Source: Brugia malayi (lineage: Eukaryota > Nematoda > Chromadorea > Rhabditida > Onchocercidae). From it: a DNA stretch of 64,000 bases. The stretch lies in NCBI RefSeq assembly GCF_000002995.4, contig NW_025062479.1, forward strand, positions 9,291,721-9,355,720, in the 5' to 3' direction. Positions 1-13,058 of this stretch are shown in pieces; positions within the stretch are counted from its first letter, which is position 1; the number at the start of each line of letters is the position of its first letter. Under the pieces are notes generated by a model. It saw only the letters and a program-made list of their open reading frames with translations, was not told where the DNA came from and ran no database searches. A program made the translations under genes and the position numbers.

Positions 1-3000
1 TGAACAGTAATGTAATTATAGCATAATCAATTATTATTACTAATAACATTAACAGCCTAATTAACGAGGAGTGAATTAGAAAATAATTGATTAAAGGGTT
101 AAGTTTATGAACTGTTACATTGCCATATCCATTTCATATCGCCGTGTATAATGCCATCAACAAAAAATATGTATTGCCATTGAAAATACTGATAATTTTG
201 ATAATGTTCGAGGAAAGAAGAAAAGCAGCTTTGTAGTGAATGACATTGATAAAATAATGAAACAAGCGAGGAAAGGACGATTTTATAAACCATTTTCAAA
301 CTTCTGTTATCTTTCTTAATCATCCTTTATTATTATTATTATTTAAGATATCCTGCTATTTTTTTTTTTGCTATTTGAAAACGAGCTTTGTTATCGTCGC
401 ATGAAGCATCAAACATCAAATGTAATCCATTTTTTTCCCGCAATTTGATTTCGGTTTCCATTTTAGACACCTCTTTTTATCACCCTGATAAGAATTGCTC
501 CTTAAGTGATAGTATATTTTAAAAAACAAATGAATCATTTGCAATCTAATCTTCAATGAAAAATAGATTAAGTTTAATAAATCTGAATGTTAAGAGTAAT
601 TCCAATATTTGTGTCTTTTTTTTTTGCATTATTTTTCAGCTTGGAATGATTTGGAATTGAATTGTAAACAACTTTAAATTAAGTAATACTAAACATACGG
701 AATAGATTTTTTGCAATATTTTATAATTTAATACATGTGAAATATATAGGAGGAAATGCATGAGAAATAAAGTGTATCATTGCTACTTTTTGCTTGAATA
801 AAATTGATATTGTTATTGCTGTTTGATCATTATCATTATTAATGAAAATTAAACTTTCCCTATTAGTCCAGTAAGATAAAAAAAACTTGCAAACTTTGTC
901 AATTAAACTTTAAAATATCTGTATGTTAAAAATAACTTAACGGACTGTTCATGTTTTTCGCATATATGTGTTTCTTCAGTTTAATGATAAGCTTTTTTTT
1001 TTTTTTTTTTGCTGAATGCCCACAGGAAATAAAGTTCTCTTTCAGCATAAACCTCAAATTATATTATTTTTCAAGAAACAAAAATAAACAATTTGATCGA
1101 CCTTTTTTTTTTTAAATTAATTAAAGTTCGTTGACGACTATTGATCATCACATATACGAGTTTTTGCGATTTAGAAATAGCTTTTCTGCTCGACATTTTA
1201 TTCATTTCATTAATCATCACTTTATACTTATTTCTCGTTACAATGAATAATTATTTTTTTTCTGAAATTCATACAAAGCATATCTTCGTATTAATATCAG
1301 ACTTGTCGCTTTACAAAAACGCAACTTTTTAAAGTAGTGATTGGAGAAAAGGTACGAAAAAAGGTTACGAAATAATCTGGAGAATATTGAAAGATAGAGC
1401 AGTTCAGGATTCTGTTTTTGAGTATTCAAGATTAAATGAACGATCTTCTGCAAAGTATTAATGATTGACTTAATCAATACAAAAGATTCCATTAATACTG
1501 ACAAGCAAAACATCTCAAGATTACGATATATTAACTATATGTGAGCATTCTTTTTATGTTTGTGATCGTCATCAAGGATATTTTGTTATCCAAAAGTGAT
1601 CCGAAATAAAGCTTAAAGTTTTACTCGAGTTATTTAAATTCTGGGAAGTGTTACAAAAATATATATATGTATAAAATTTTGTTAAATCTTCTAATTTAAT
1701 TTAATCGCTCGCATAGGAATGATTACTAAAATTTACTAGTTTTCCTTCAAGAAAAATTTCAATGGCAATAAGATTGCAACTTGAAAAGAATTTAAATAAG
1801 ATACTCTAATATCATCGATGACAAACGTTTGTTTTAGTAGGTGAAAAGTTAAGAAGGTAAAATCTAACTAATGATATAATTATCCATAAATAACAAATCG
1901 TTTATGAAACTATGACAATTTGTCGATAATTGCCAGCAACATAATATTAGATAGCATGGCACATTACCATAAATGATTATTTCTTCTCCAAATAAATTAA
2001 TTTTCATAATAGTACAATATTATCAAACACTTTCTTCATTCACTTATACAATATTACCTCTTTCAATTCATCTATTCCTTACATCGGTTTAAATTTTCTT
2101 TTGTGCATACCACTTTGCTTAAAGCAGCATTGTAATATGTATCATTTATGAAAAAGCTTGCATGAATTTTTTTGAGCATACTGATAACATCAGACTATAA
2201 CACATTTCTCAGTTTTGATTTATTTTTTTTTTTGATAAAATACATTGAATTTTGTATGGAGCCAACGTTTCGAATGAAACAGACAGGAGAAATGGGAAAG
2301 AGATCATTTGCGCTTTGCACTACCTATATTAATTAATACATAGTAATTAAAAAATTACATAAGAGGATAAAAAAATATTCACAAAATGATGATATACAAA
2401 TAATGCAAAGCATCAAAAAATTTTTGAAGTGAATAAAAAGAAAGCATTCATAGAAATTTGAATACAAGAGGATATAAAAGATGCCTGAAAAATCAGGACA
2501 CTAGGATACCTATAGAAGATAACTTTGCTTGTTCATAAGGCTATTTTATCATTGTCAACTTACATATTTAAAGTCATTCGTATTACGTTTCGTCTAAACT
2601 TACTTATTTTAGACTTGACGTATTATTACCCGTATTAGGTTTCGTTTAGATTAACATAACAGTAGGCGTTCAATAATGAATAATAGTTATCAGAAATATG
2701 TTTCGTACAGAATAATAATGAATAATGAAGTTGATTCCACACTTCTAAGAGATAGAAAAATTAAGGAAGTAAATAAAAAAGTGAAAATGATAGGCTTCAA
2801 TCTGAACATTGTAATGACATTACAGATGTGTGTTTTCGTAAAAGTCCAGGGATCTTCCGAAAGAATCTGTAAGTCAGAAATGAGAATATTTTTGAAACTT
2901 TCTAAACATTATACTATCTACTTTGAGGAAAAAAAAGTTTTTCTAGGTAAGGACAATGGTAGATAACAACGAAATGCTTACTATAATAGAAACTTGAACA

Positions 3001-3191
3001 CATTGTCACCCTTTTGAAACTTATTTTCGGAATACATCGATATCTTACGTCAAGTTATAAAAGTGATATCCTGAACTTTCATGCAAACAAGTCTGCAGCA
3101 AAACTTTGAGCAATGCAGATGTCGTTTTAAATAAATTTAAAAACTTGAAACTGAAGTACAAAAAGAAACGAGAAAGTAGTAAATGCATTTC

Positions 3192-3246
3192 TGGCTGCAA
3201 AGTGAAATGATTCTACCTTCATGTTTCTTTTTTCTCTTTGCAGCCA
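3192..3246. repeat. Inverted repeat, 11-bp arms
   Basis: TGGCTGCAAAG at 3192-3202 is repeated as its exact reverse complement at 3236-3246, with a 33-base spacer. The right half contains CTTTGCAG, which on the minus strand resembles part of a splice acceptor, but no in-phase exon follows. Function unknown. Confidence 0.5.
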
Positions 3247-3608
3247 AAAGGTTTAAAAATAAAATCCAATGTTCATAATAAATAAATAAATAAAATCATT
3301 GGAAACATCACATTTTGTTGATGCGATACTAGTAGAATGAAAGATAAGAAGAATAAAGAATAGATCTGCTAGCAATGCAAAAAAAAAAAGAAATGAAATG
3401 GAATACATATCTTTGGCAAAAACATGAAAATTTTGTCACCATTAATTATGATATTTTCAAAATGATGAATTATTTTAAAATCGCATTCCATACATTCGTG
3501 CTGAACCACGCAATCCTTAAAAATTACATACATAAATATTTGAAATTGTGCTATAACTGTTTAAACGTAAAATCTGCCACTATTTTGAAAATGTTGGCTC
3601 TTCACTCA

Positions 3609-3660
3609 GTTGTTATATCTACGTGATCGGATAAATATCTGATCACGTAGATATAACAAC
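3609..3660. repeat. Perfect 20-bp inverted repeat (hairpin)
   Basis: The arms at 3609-3628 and 3641-3660 are exact reverse complements (20 of 20) around a 12-base spacer. The repeat lies about 170 bases past the Bicaudal-C stop codon on the minus strand, so it would fold as a strong stem-loop if the 3' UTR extends that far. It could instead be the remnant of a small inverted-repeat transposon; no target-site duplication was obvious. Confidence 0.8.
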
Positions 3661-3831
3661 AAAAATTAAAGATTAGTGGAAAACATTCCTATGTTTATAA
3701 CGGAATGAAATGGCAGTCAGTTGACATTTTTAACATGACATTCACACGTCAACATTTTTACGCAAAATGAAATAAGGCAGATAAAGTATGGAAGTAGTTT
3801 TTATATACGGAAAAATTTGAAGAAATGAAAG

Positions 3832-6800
3832 TTATTTTTGGAATAACTCACTTAGAATGGCGTTGTAGATCTTTTTCCGAGCACCCATTGTTGAAACACC
3901 GATATCTTTTAGGTTCTGTTCGTCCAACAGCAAGAAAGCTTCCATATCAATCTATAAGTTGTGAATTTTCAAGTCCATATCATATATTCATAATATTTAT
4001 TTACTTAATTTTTTAGAAAAGTGATATCGTAAGCATCAGTAATCGCTTCATACTTCTTGATCTCTAAATTGCGCAAGATATTCACTGCAGCCTAGTTGTG
4101 CAAGTACCATTGCTGGATCCACAAAAATGCGTATATCCCAAACAGAGTCATTTCCTATTAAAGGTGATGATTCGAATACTCCGGTAGATGCGGAAAAGTC
4201 TAAAACATATTAACTTCAGTGACAAATCATCTGGAAGAAAACTGGAAGAAACTCAGAACTTACCTGCATGTTTTTTAGACACAGGAAACGAATTGATATA
4301 AATTTTTTTTTTTTTAAATGTAAAATATGTTTTTTTTTTTTTTTTTTTAATTTCATGATTGAGTTTGATTAGAAAATGAGAAAGGATTAAGAAAACGATT
4401 TTGATCACTTTTTAAGTTAGGTAAAATAAATAGAAGGGAAGAGAAAGAGATAGAGAGGAAAGAAGATTATCTTTATAAAAAAAAAAAAGTGTAAAAAAGA
4501 CGATAGGTGAAAGACGATTAAAATCTTTACTCGTTCCGACACTAGTAATGGGTCCTTGTAATTGATTTGATTGAAAGAGGTGCAAATTATGAGATGATAA
4601 AGATCCAATTAACGAATTGGAATTCGAGCTATCCTGATGATCATCACCATGTTCATCCTCTTCCAATACAGATGCTAAGCCTACTGAAGGCGTTATCGAA
4701 CGATGAGTCTAAAAGGAATAATATTTTGAAATTTAACAAAAACTACGAAGTAATTCTATTGGATAGTTTTCTTTTTTTGAATTGTAGTAGACTGCAACAT
4801 TATACCAATGAATATTATGGGAATAAGAGGGATAATTGAAAATTGGTACAAGAAATTGATTAATTTAGAGTGAAGTTACATACCGCATTTTCCATCAGAT
4901 TTTTTTCCTGTTGTGTGCTTGATGGTCCATCATACTGACTTACAGTATTATCAAAAAAGTTCAAACTGCTTCTCAAAATATCTGCTGGCAATGAATTGCT
5001 AAAACCGTATCCAGCCCAAAGATCAGTAGGCTGTCGCACTTTAGCTGGATTAGTGCCATTGTACACAGCTGAAAATATAATGACCAAAACATAAATTGAT
5101 ATTTATTGTTCAATATTTCTGAGAAGTCTCTAGGATACTAATGTATGAGTATATATGTATGAGAGTTCTAGAGCTATGTAGTCCTTTTTCATAAGGTAAA
5201 TATTGAGGATTAAATGGAATTTTGGAATAAAACAAACCGCAATTTGCCTTGAGTAGTAATTGTTCTCTTGTTGCGAATCGCTCATTTCCACTATAAAAAG
5301 AACTTCATTTCACTAATATTTTCATTTTTATGTGCTTTTTTGAGCTTCACTTTGAGCCTTACTCTAAAATATTAGAGTGAATTTTAGGTCTTGAAACTAA
5401 CACAACTGCATGAATGATACAGTCGTAGAAGAATTTCCTGAAAAGGATGACTTACCTCCTGAACATATCAATTTGCTTGATTCCAGCAAGTAAAGAATGA
5501 GCGATTGGAGAATCATCTGGGTTCGGAGTTATTTGGGTGTATCGATTCTGCAATTAAATTTTAATATAGTAAAAAGTTGTAAAACAAATTCAGATACATC
5601 GTTCGACGTTAATTCCTTACAAATTAATAAACTTTTATTTGTTCGCGTGACAACCATAAAAAATATGAGTAGAAATGCAACTTGAAATTTAAGACTGTGA
5701 AAAATAGGATGTATTGAAATTATAAAAAAAAAAAAAAACAATTTTTACGCTTATGTAAACGAATTTAAGTAAAAGATAAGTTTTAAACATACAGCGTCTG
5801 CTGTTGGTACATCAAGCAGAGCCTCAGCCAAGCGGCATTGACCATCAAAGTTACCAAGTGTCGGCTTGTGCAAAGAGTTTTGTGTGGAAATGTATAAAGT
5901 TTCTATGTTGGGGCCTAGTTTAAAATTAATATTAAATGAAATTGTGAATATTCTACATGAATTTGACTATCTTAATAGGAACTATTCTTTTTCCTAATTC
6001 GCTACGTAAAATCATTCTTGTTAGCAATTTTTACATTCAAGATTTGGGCTAAGGAATAAATATGACAAAAGGTACGAGAGAGAGAGAGAGAAAAAAAAAA
6101 GGAAATTAATAGAATGAGGAGTAATTTCCCTGTTTCGTTTCAATGAGAAAACTGATTCTAACATCGTCAGAACGAGAATTCTAATTGAAAACATACTTAA
6201 TAAATTTTGCGCTTCAGTGCGCATATTTTCAATGAGCACTGATATATGACCATTCTTAAAGAATTCGAATATGTTCGGGACAATATTCAAGCTATTTTGA
6301 ACCAAATTTAGGATTCGTTCACGCGCTTGATACAGCATGCATATATTCATCTCGCTGCTACTTAGCGCTACGAGCTGAAGAAATAATACTTTTATACATG
6401 CTTATATATTACTTTTATCTCTGTCTACTCTACCATCGTATACCTAACTTTTACGAATAACTCTTCAATCATGTGGAATATAAACGATATATATCCTGCA
6501 TGACTGAAAAGCAAGATGTAAAACGGAGGTATCATAGACTTTACCATCATTCTTTATCAAGTATTTCTTGGCATGATATTGAACACTGCTAAAATATATT
6601 TGAATCTGGTCAATCTTCCAGAAAGGTGCATATTGAAAAACTCATACCATATTTTAAGGAAAATTCCAAACAATCATTTTGCTGAAATAAGGATAAATAG
6701 TTAAACTTGCCGTAGCATTATTGACGGTTCGACTTTTGCGCCACTTCTCATTGACGGTAATGCCGAATTTTGTTTCAATCAAAGTTTTGTCAATCAAATC

Positions 6801-9471
6801 GTAGTTGGATTCCAATATTCGATCAAATTGTACTGCTACAGGTAGTAAACCCTAGAAATATTCTTAACAATATAGCAATTGCGTATGATACATGCACAAA
6901 CACTTAACAGATAAATTTTCATGAACAGAACAAGTTGCACAACAGAATGCAGGAAAACTTACAATAATATATTTTCGTGCAATCAAAATACCAGCAATTG
7001 GACCAACAATAAATAATTCAAAACCATTTTCAACAGTATTAGACTGAATAATATGAGTTGAAGTTTGTTGAGTCAACCATTGCATTTCCTCTTTCTTAGA
7101 CTTATCGCGTAGTAACAGTTCAAGACAATTATATGCATTGATAACTGTATGACAAAGTAGACCATAATCATTCTGCAGCATTTTTTTTTTATTGCCATAA
7201 TCATATATTTTTTATTATTTATTATTTTTATTATTTTTTTTTTATTATATGTTTATCCATTTTTTAGAGGGAGTTGAATTTTTAAAGTATAAACATATAA
7301 GATAATTAAATATGTATTATTGAAGCTTAGAGGAGACAAACAAGTAATATGAATAGAAATGATTAAATGCTTTTGATAAAAGATAAAAAAAGAATGATGT
7401 AAAAATACACCTGTAAGTGATACATTTTAGCAAGAATCATAATGGCTTTAACCATTTCTACTTCGTTTTGTTCGATTCCTTTCAAAACACATTTCATTTT
7501 ACCATTTCGTTCCTCACGTAAACTAACAAAGATATCCGAATGCCCAATGTTTCTTTGCAATTCTTGAAAAGAATAACGGCATGTGTTCGGCAATTCGCAT
7601 ACAATACATAGTGGTGATAGTTTCTGGAAAGGAAGGAAGAAAACTAATGTATATTTATAGCATCACTAACAATACTAATATATGTAAACATTTAATTAAT
7701 ATGATAAATCAAAAAGAATAATTGATTGATAAATAAGCTTAATAGATGGAATTACAAATTTCTATTCAAATATATTGACATGCACTATAACATGAAAGAT
7801 CCTAATAATTTAAAAGTGTCGTAGGAAACAAAATGATGACTTACTCGTAATCGTTGTCGTGCTTTTTCTACTTGTCGAACTGTTCCAGATACTGATACCT
7901 GATCAGAACTATCTTCAGCTATTTATTAATTGTAATATAACGATGATATTAATTAAGAAAAAAAAAAGATTTACTTCGCTTAAAAAAAGAAAAAAAACAG
8001 CAGTATAATATAAAGCACTGATATGATAATAAAGCTTAAAGCAAAAAATATTTTGATAGAAACAAGATGGAGATGTCCATAATTCTTAGAGTGGACTGAT
8101 GAAATGACATTCATGTACCAAACAAGTATTTGTTGTTCGTCTGTTGTAGACAACAACTACAGTGAATTTCTCTAATCTTTTCTTTCTTTCTTTTTTCTTT
8201 GTTTGTAAATTTTGACACGAAGATTATCTGAAAGGAACGATCTCAATAATGATAATACCTGATTGTTCTTTTCCATATCATGAATTCTGTTTGAATCTGG
8301 GAAATGAATATGACACATTGTATCACGCATAATATCCTGAGTATTTTTACCCTTTCGTCCTATTATTTTGGAATGATCACAGTGTGGTATTTCAATCCTC
8401 AGTGATATTTTATCGCGCTATAAAGTAGCTTTTGTAAGCGAAGAACAATAAAAATATAATGACTTTTAAGTGTTTCACTAACGTGAGAGTAGAGGAATGA
8501 TTAAGGAAGAGAAAGTGTGAGGTAATCTAAATGGGTGACCTTACCTTTATTCTGAGTGTAGACGCAATCAACTGACGGGCGCAATTAACTTGTTCTACTG
8601 TACCAAACATTTTGACATAAGGATCTGGAAAGTATAGTGCTTTTTTACACAATTATAATTTGGGAGACGAAACTATTTTCTTTGGCTTCTCGTAAAATTG
8701 GACATAATTTGGGAAACATTAACTGAGAAAGATTAACTACCTTTTTTCGTCTTTGCACCAATTTTCAAACGACTTGGCCAAGAGATAACAGCACCAGAGA
8801 GTTCAGTAACCTGAAAAAAACCATGTAAAAGCGGTAATTTACCGCCAAATATTTGAACCATCGATGAATGGAGTGTATTAATTAGTTAATCTTTCTCAGA
8901 TTAAAATTCTTCAGAAATCTTTTTCTTTTTTTTATTCGAGCTAAACTTTCAGTATAAATACTATGAAAACAAACTTACTTTTTGAAAGAATTCTTCTGCT
9001 GATGGAAGGAATTTCTCGGACCCGTATAGAGGCTCACCTGAAATGTATAATTTTAATTCTCAATTTTAATTTTAATTAATATTCAACATTTATTGACGTT
9101 TACAAATTGATCAGTAATTGTCATCAAATCTTTTCACAACACTTATTTTATTCAGTGTTTTATAATTAAGCTACCACCAAAACATTCTGTACTGACTAAG
9201 GGAATGATACTGATTGTATGGAGATTTTCAGAAAACGAAACAAAACTTATCCCAAATTTTGAAAATTTTAAGTCTCAAAAGTCTTCTTTGCCTATATTTT
9301 GAAATTAAAGGTGAGATTTTCAAACTAACCCGTGATCATTGATTCTAATCGTTTACGATCAACTTGTATTTGTCCCTCCACTTGGTCATCTGAAATTTTG
9401 TCTTGGGTTGTTAATCGCGTGCCTTTTGAGATCCCTTCAGCTGCTTCATGTACCCGTTCTTCTTCACTCAT
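3832..9471 (-). CDS. Bicaudal-C homologue, KH/SAM RNA-binding protein
   Basis: Translational regulator that binds mRNA and recruits deadenylation machinery (family knowledge). Seventeen exons join in phase to 733 aa: 9471-9330, 9037-8979, 8810-8741, 8624-8545, 8417-8259, 7898-7845, 7623-7411, 7172-6963, 6851-6711, 6374-6197, 5914-5793, 5547-5456, 5290-5238, 5068-4884, 4708-4531, 4199-4054, 3951-3832. The N-terminal motif QIQVDRKRLESMI, ISWPSRLKIGAK and the KH core GRKGKNTQDIMRDT with HIHFPDSNR are Bicaudal-C hallmarks. Later KH-like units (about residues 190-375) lack GxxG, as expected for KH-like repeats. The last two exons form the SAM domain (about 670-733; LAQLGCSEYLAQF, GARKKIYNAI) and the frame ends at TAA with SELFQK. 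The intron after 6711 needs a GC donor (GCAAGT). A low-complexity Asp/Ser linker precedes the SAM domain. The start is the first ATG of the conserved exon. Confidence 0.92.
7202..7245. repeat. ATT-rich low-complexity tract in intron
   Basis: Imperfect runs of TTATT and poly-T inside the Bicaudal-C intron between 7173 and 7410. Simple-sequence DNA with no coding signal. Confidence 0.5.
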
Positions 9472-11582
9472 TTATATTCAGAAAACTGAATAATCATACT
9501 TCAGAATAACTGTGAAATGTTTAGAGCAAAGAAAAAACAACAAAAAAACGTCCATTGAAATTGTTAAACTTCAATGTTAAATGGTATTCAACCTCACTTT
9601 TTCTTTAAAAGTACAAAAAACGGAGCTATTATGAATATCAATATTTAGAAACATTGTTTTACATTTATGACCCTCATTTAAGAGCTCGGAACTAAAGATA
9701 GCGTAATGATAGTAGCTAAGAACGAGAAAAACAGAAAGAGAGAGAGAGAAGGAGCAAATAATTAGTTTTAGACCTACTTACGCACTTTACGTATGCGTAT
9801 CACAGACCATGAAAAAGCAAGTGGGCTGGAAACGAGCGATTGTGGTAAATGGTCTGAAAGGATGACAGGTAAGTTACAAGTGTAACAAAGGCAATTGTTA
9901 TACAATAAACAGTACAGTATTATTGAAAAAAAATTTTTCTGTTTTTTGGAAATATGCTTGTGTGAAATAAATTTGAAACATCTGAGAGTTCTTGGAATCA
10001 TTCCGTGAATTAATTCATGATACGACACGCCCACAAGTTAGATAGATAACAATCGAACAAGATTGTATACTGGAAACAGATCGTACTTCTTGCAACAAGT
10101 ACTACAATGCATCATTACATAACTTCTTTTATTCAGTTTCCATCCTGTCGAATAGTAGTGATGGCTTGAAGATGATTTATATCTATCAGATTATCAGTTA
10201 AAATAAACATTGACATTAATGATTCTACAAACAATGTTTTAAGAATGGAAAACTTCTGCTTACAGCGCTTCTGTCGTTTTTTATCAAAAAAATAGAGGTA
10301 ATAAAAAGTAATGAGGATAAGTAATTGATAAGAGATGAAAGAGAATAGTTGAATCCGATCAAAATAACTAAAGTGGATATTAGAGCGGGAGCGGTGAGCG
10401 TTGTATAGGGAGAAAAGAAAGAGTATGAAAAACGGGGACTGTTGAGTTGAATAGGGGATGCCAACCGGTTGTGTCACCTTTTTCTGAAGTTTTATTGTCG
10501 TGTCTTTTCGCGCAGCTCGCGCAAAACTGCGTTGTAGACATCTTGAAAAGGCACAACAAGAGGAGGCCGTCTAAATTACTCCTAATGTTAAATGTTAATT
10601 AATGAGTTGCTTTCTTTTAAATCATTACTCCCTTCGTAACACTTATTTCTTTAACAAAACTTCTACATCCGTAACCTTCTCTCTATAAGTATAATTTACA
10701 CTTTTTACACAGTTCACTCCTCAATGACGCTGTTGATAACCATCCATTGTTGGGAAATATTTTGTGGATTTCGGAAAAAAAAAATGAAATGCGATTCGAG
10801 ATGCAAAAGTTCAAGTTGGCTTACCTTTCATTTGTGAGTGAGATTTTTTATGAGGTTTTTCCTGTTTTACAAATAATAAATTCTCTTTGATTAATAGTAC
10901 CTGATTAAATTTTCAGGTCACAACAAGGTACAAGAGTCACAAGATACTGCCGAAAAGACCGACAAAGATGTGATGATCCAAAGCTTTCTGGAATACAATT
11001 GAATTAAACATAATAACCATTTGATGATTAATTGGTATAGTCATTTAAGTGCTTTACAACCCAATAAACCTTTCTCATAAGCCTTATTTAAAATTTGTAA
11101 ATAAATCATCATCATCCCACAACTTAAAAATATAAAAGAAATATTGAAACTTGAAGATAAGCACATTCTTTTTTTTTCTCTCTCTTCCTCTTTATTATGA
11201 TATTTCCATGATTTAAATAGCGTCAGTAAATTGTCATTTAATGAACGAACCACTCTGATACGTTTGTCCTATATGAACAACTCAAGGAAATAAATGACAC
11301 GAAAGAAGCCGGTAGCAATGTAACACTTTTATCCCATCTCCATTTCTATACCCGAAAAGTATTTTGTTCTATTCAGAAAAAAAAAAGGTATATTGTTACT
11401 TTTTCAGTAAAATATTTTTCCTCTCCTATTTCAAGTTCAAATTTTCAAACTTTTTGAAGTTTAATTGTTGAAATTAGCTAGGTTATTCATAAGAAGTATT
11501 ATAATTAGCTGCATCAGATTTTATTTCTAACTTTTTGCTTTCGTTTTAACACTAAAAATTGAGCCTATTCAGATTCTATGTA

Positions 11583-11608
11583 ATATATATATATATATAT
11601 ATATATAT
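11583..11608. repeat. (AT)n microsatellite
   Basis: Uninterrupted AT dinucleotide run of 26 bases in the gene-poor interval. Confidence 0.9.
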
Positions 11609-12859
11609 GAATGGTTGAAATAAAATTTACTTAAGCAAGATTGAAGTAAGGAAACTGTTGGTTGTTGATTAGAAATTTAGCAGCCTTGTACTACTCTTTG
11701 GCTAAAACTTTTTACTTGCAAACATGAAAAGAAAAAATGCAAGAAAAACTGCTGCATTTTTAAAATATAAATTGAACAAATCAGTTGACAATGCCTAACT
11801 TGAAATTGTTGGTCATTCTGCAGCAGCAGCTCCTTGTTAATAATGAAAAAACTTTTATCCTTAAATTAAGCTTTTTGTCTTTAGTTCTAAGACAGCAAAT
11901 TTCAAATGCTAATGTCTTCAATATTTTAAAATTTACAAACTTTAGATGTTATTAGAAAATTTGTATTAATTAAATGTCCCAAAAAACTTCTGCTTCGGAA
12001 AATATTACAGATCAACTTATTGCACAAACGATTTCGCCTATGATTTAATTTATAAATAATAAGAATTAGAGCTTATTTTAAAGTATCACAAGAAGAAAAC
12101 CATTTTTCTTCGATTCAGATTCAGTTCAATATATATATTATATACTTTACGAGGAATAATTGAATTATTAATTGCTGTCTTGAATGATTTGCCAGCTCCA
12201 TTCTGATTGCAATTATTTCGAAGAGTTCAACAGTAATTCCTCAATTTTCTGGAAAATCGTTTTATTAAGGAAAAAATTTCTTCTCCTCTTTGTAGAGAAA
12301 ATATCAAATAAGAAAATCCTTATTAAGAAAATAAATTAAAATTCAAAAAGAAATAACGCTTACGAAAATCTTGCATTAATTATACATTTGTAGAATTCAC
12401 GCAATTTTCAATGTTTTTTTTTTTCTTTTTTTCTTTGCTGGAAGATCTTTTAAAATCTCAGATTAATAATTGGCTCAGTGACAATGTGGTAGCATTATTT
12501 GCATCAGAAACATGTCGTACTGTAAGTATATCAGTTGTTTATAATTCATTCAAAACTTCTGAATATACTTGGAAAATGTAATTCAGAAAAAAAAAGAAAA
12601 ATCAGAAGAATTTCAGCTTCATTTTTTTTTTCGAAATATTAACAAAAACTTGAATCATTTTTATATCACAAATAGAATTATTTTGCTATTTTACAAATAC
12701 CAAATTTTGGATGATTTTTTTTCACAAATTGAAGTTCACTTTGAAAATTGTACCGAGTTATTTATTTGGTTCATATTATCAGGTCTGACCTGAATTGAAC
12801 TTCCAAATGGATATCCGTTTCTGAAAAGTATTTACTCAGAACAATAGAAGCAGAAGATC

Positions 12860-13058
12860 AATGTCAACCAAGCTATCATCCACAGATGTCCACGAAGCAA
12901 TCACTGACGTAGATAACGAATTCACCAGTTGTATTAACAACATTCGCTATATTATGCATATTTTTTGTTATCGTTAATGCAATTGCGCGCAATGCCTCAG
13001 TCGTATTCGCCCTCGTGTTATCTAATGCATTGCTTGGAATAATACATCCATCTATCAT
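12860..13058. other. Coding-like patch, unassigned
   Basis: A patch less AT-rich than its surroundings, open on the minus strand for 60 codons (ATG at 13058, stop at 12876) and also on the plus strand from an ATG near 12861. The minus reading contains ALRAIALTITKN and FVIYVSDCFVD. No splice partner or family was recognised, and the strand is undecided. It may be an exon of an unseen gene, a fossil, or chance. Confidence 0.15.

Larger units (their letters stand above)
1..3831. other. Intergenic flank, no gene seen
   Basis: AT-rich sequence with many homopolymer runs. No chain of exons with splice signals could be built on either strand. The longest open frame (2676-2966, +, 96 codons) has low-complexity AT-driven composition and no recognisable motif. 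The end adjoining 3832 must include the 3' UTR of the minus-strand Bicaudal-C gene. Two inverted repeats are listed separately. Confidence 0.6.

Noticed and set aside
2676..2966. 96-codon plus-strand ORF
   Set aside because: AT-driven low-complexity composition, no splice partners, no motif; lies in the flank beyond the Bicaudal-C 3' end.
3153..3240. TTTGCAG acceptor proposed as start of a last Bicaudal-C exon
   Set aside because: Reading straight through from the SAM exon gives a natural end (SELFQK then TAA at 3832), so no further exon is needed.
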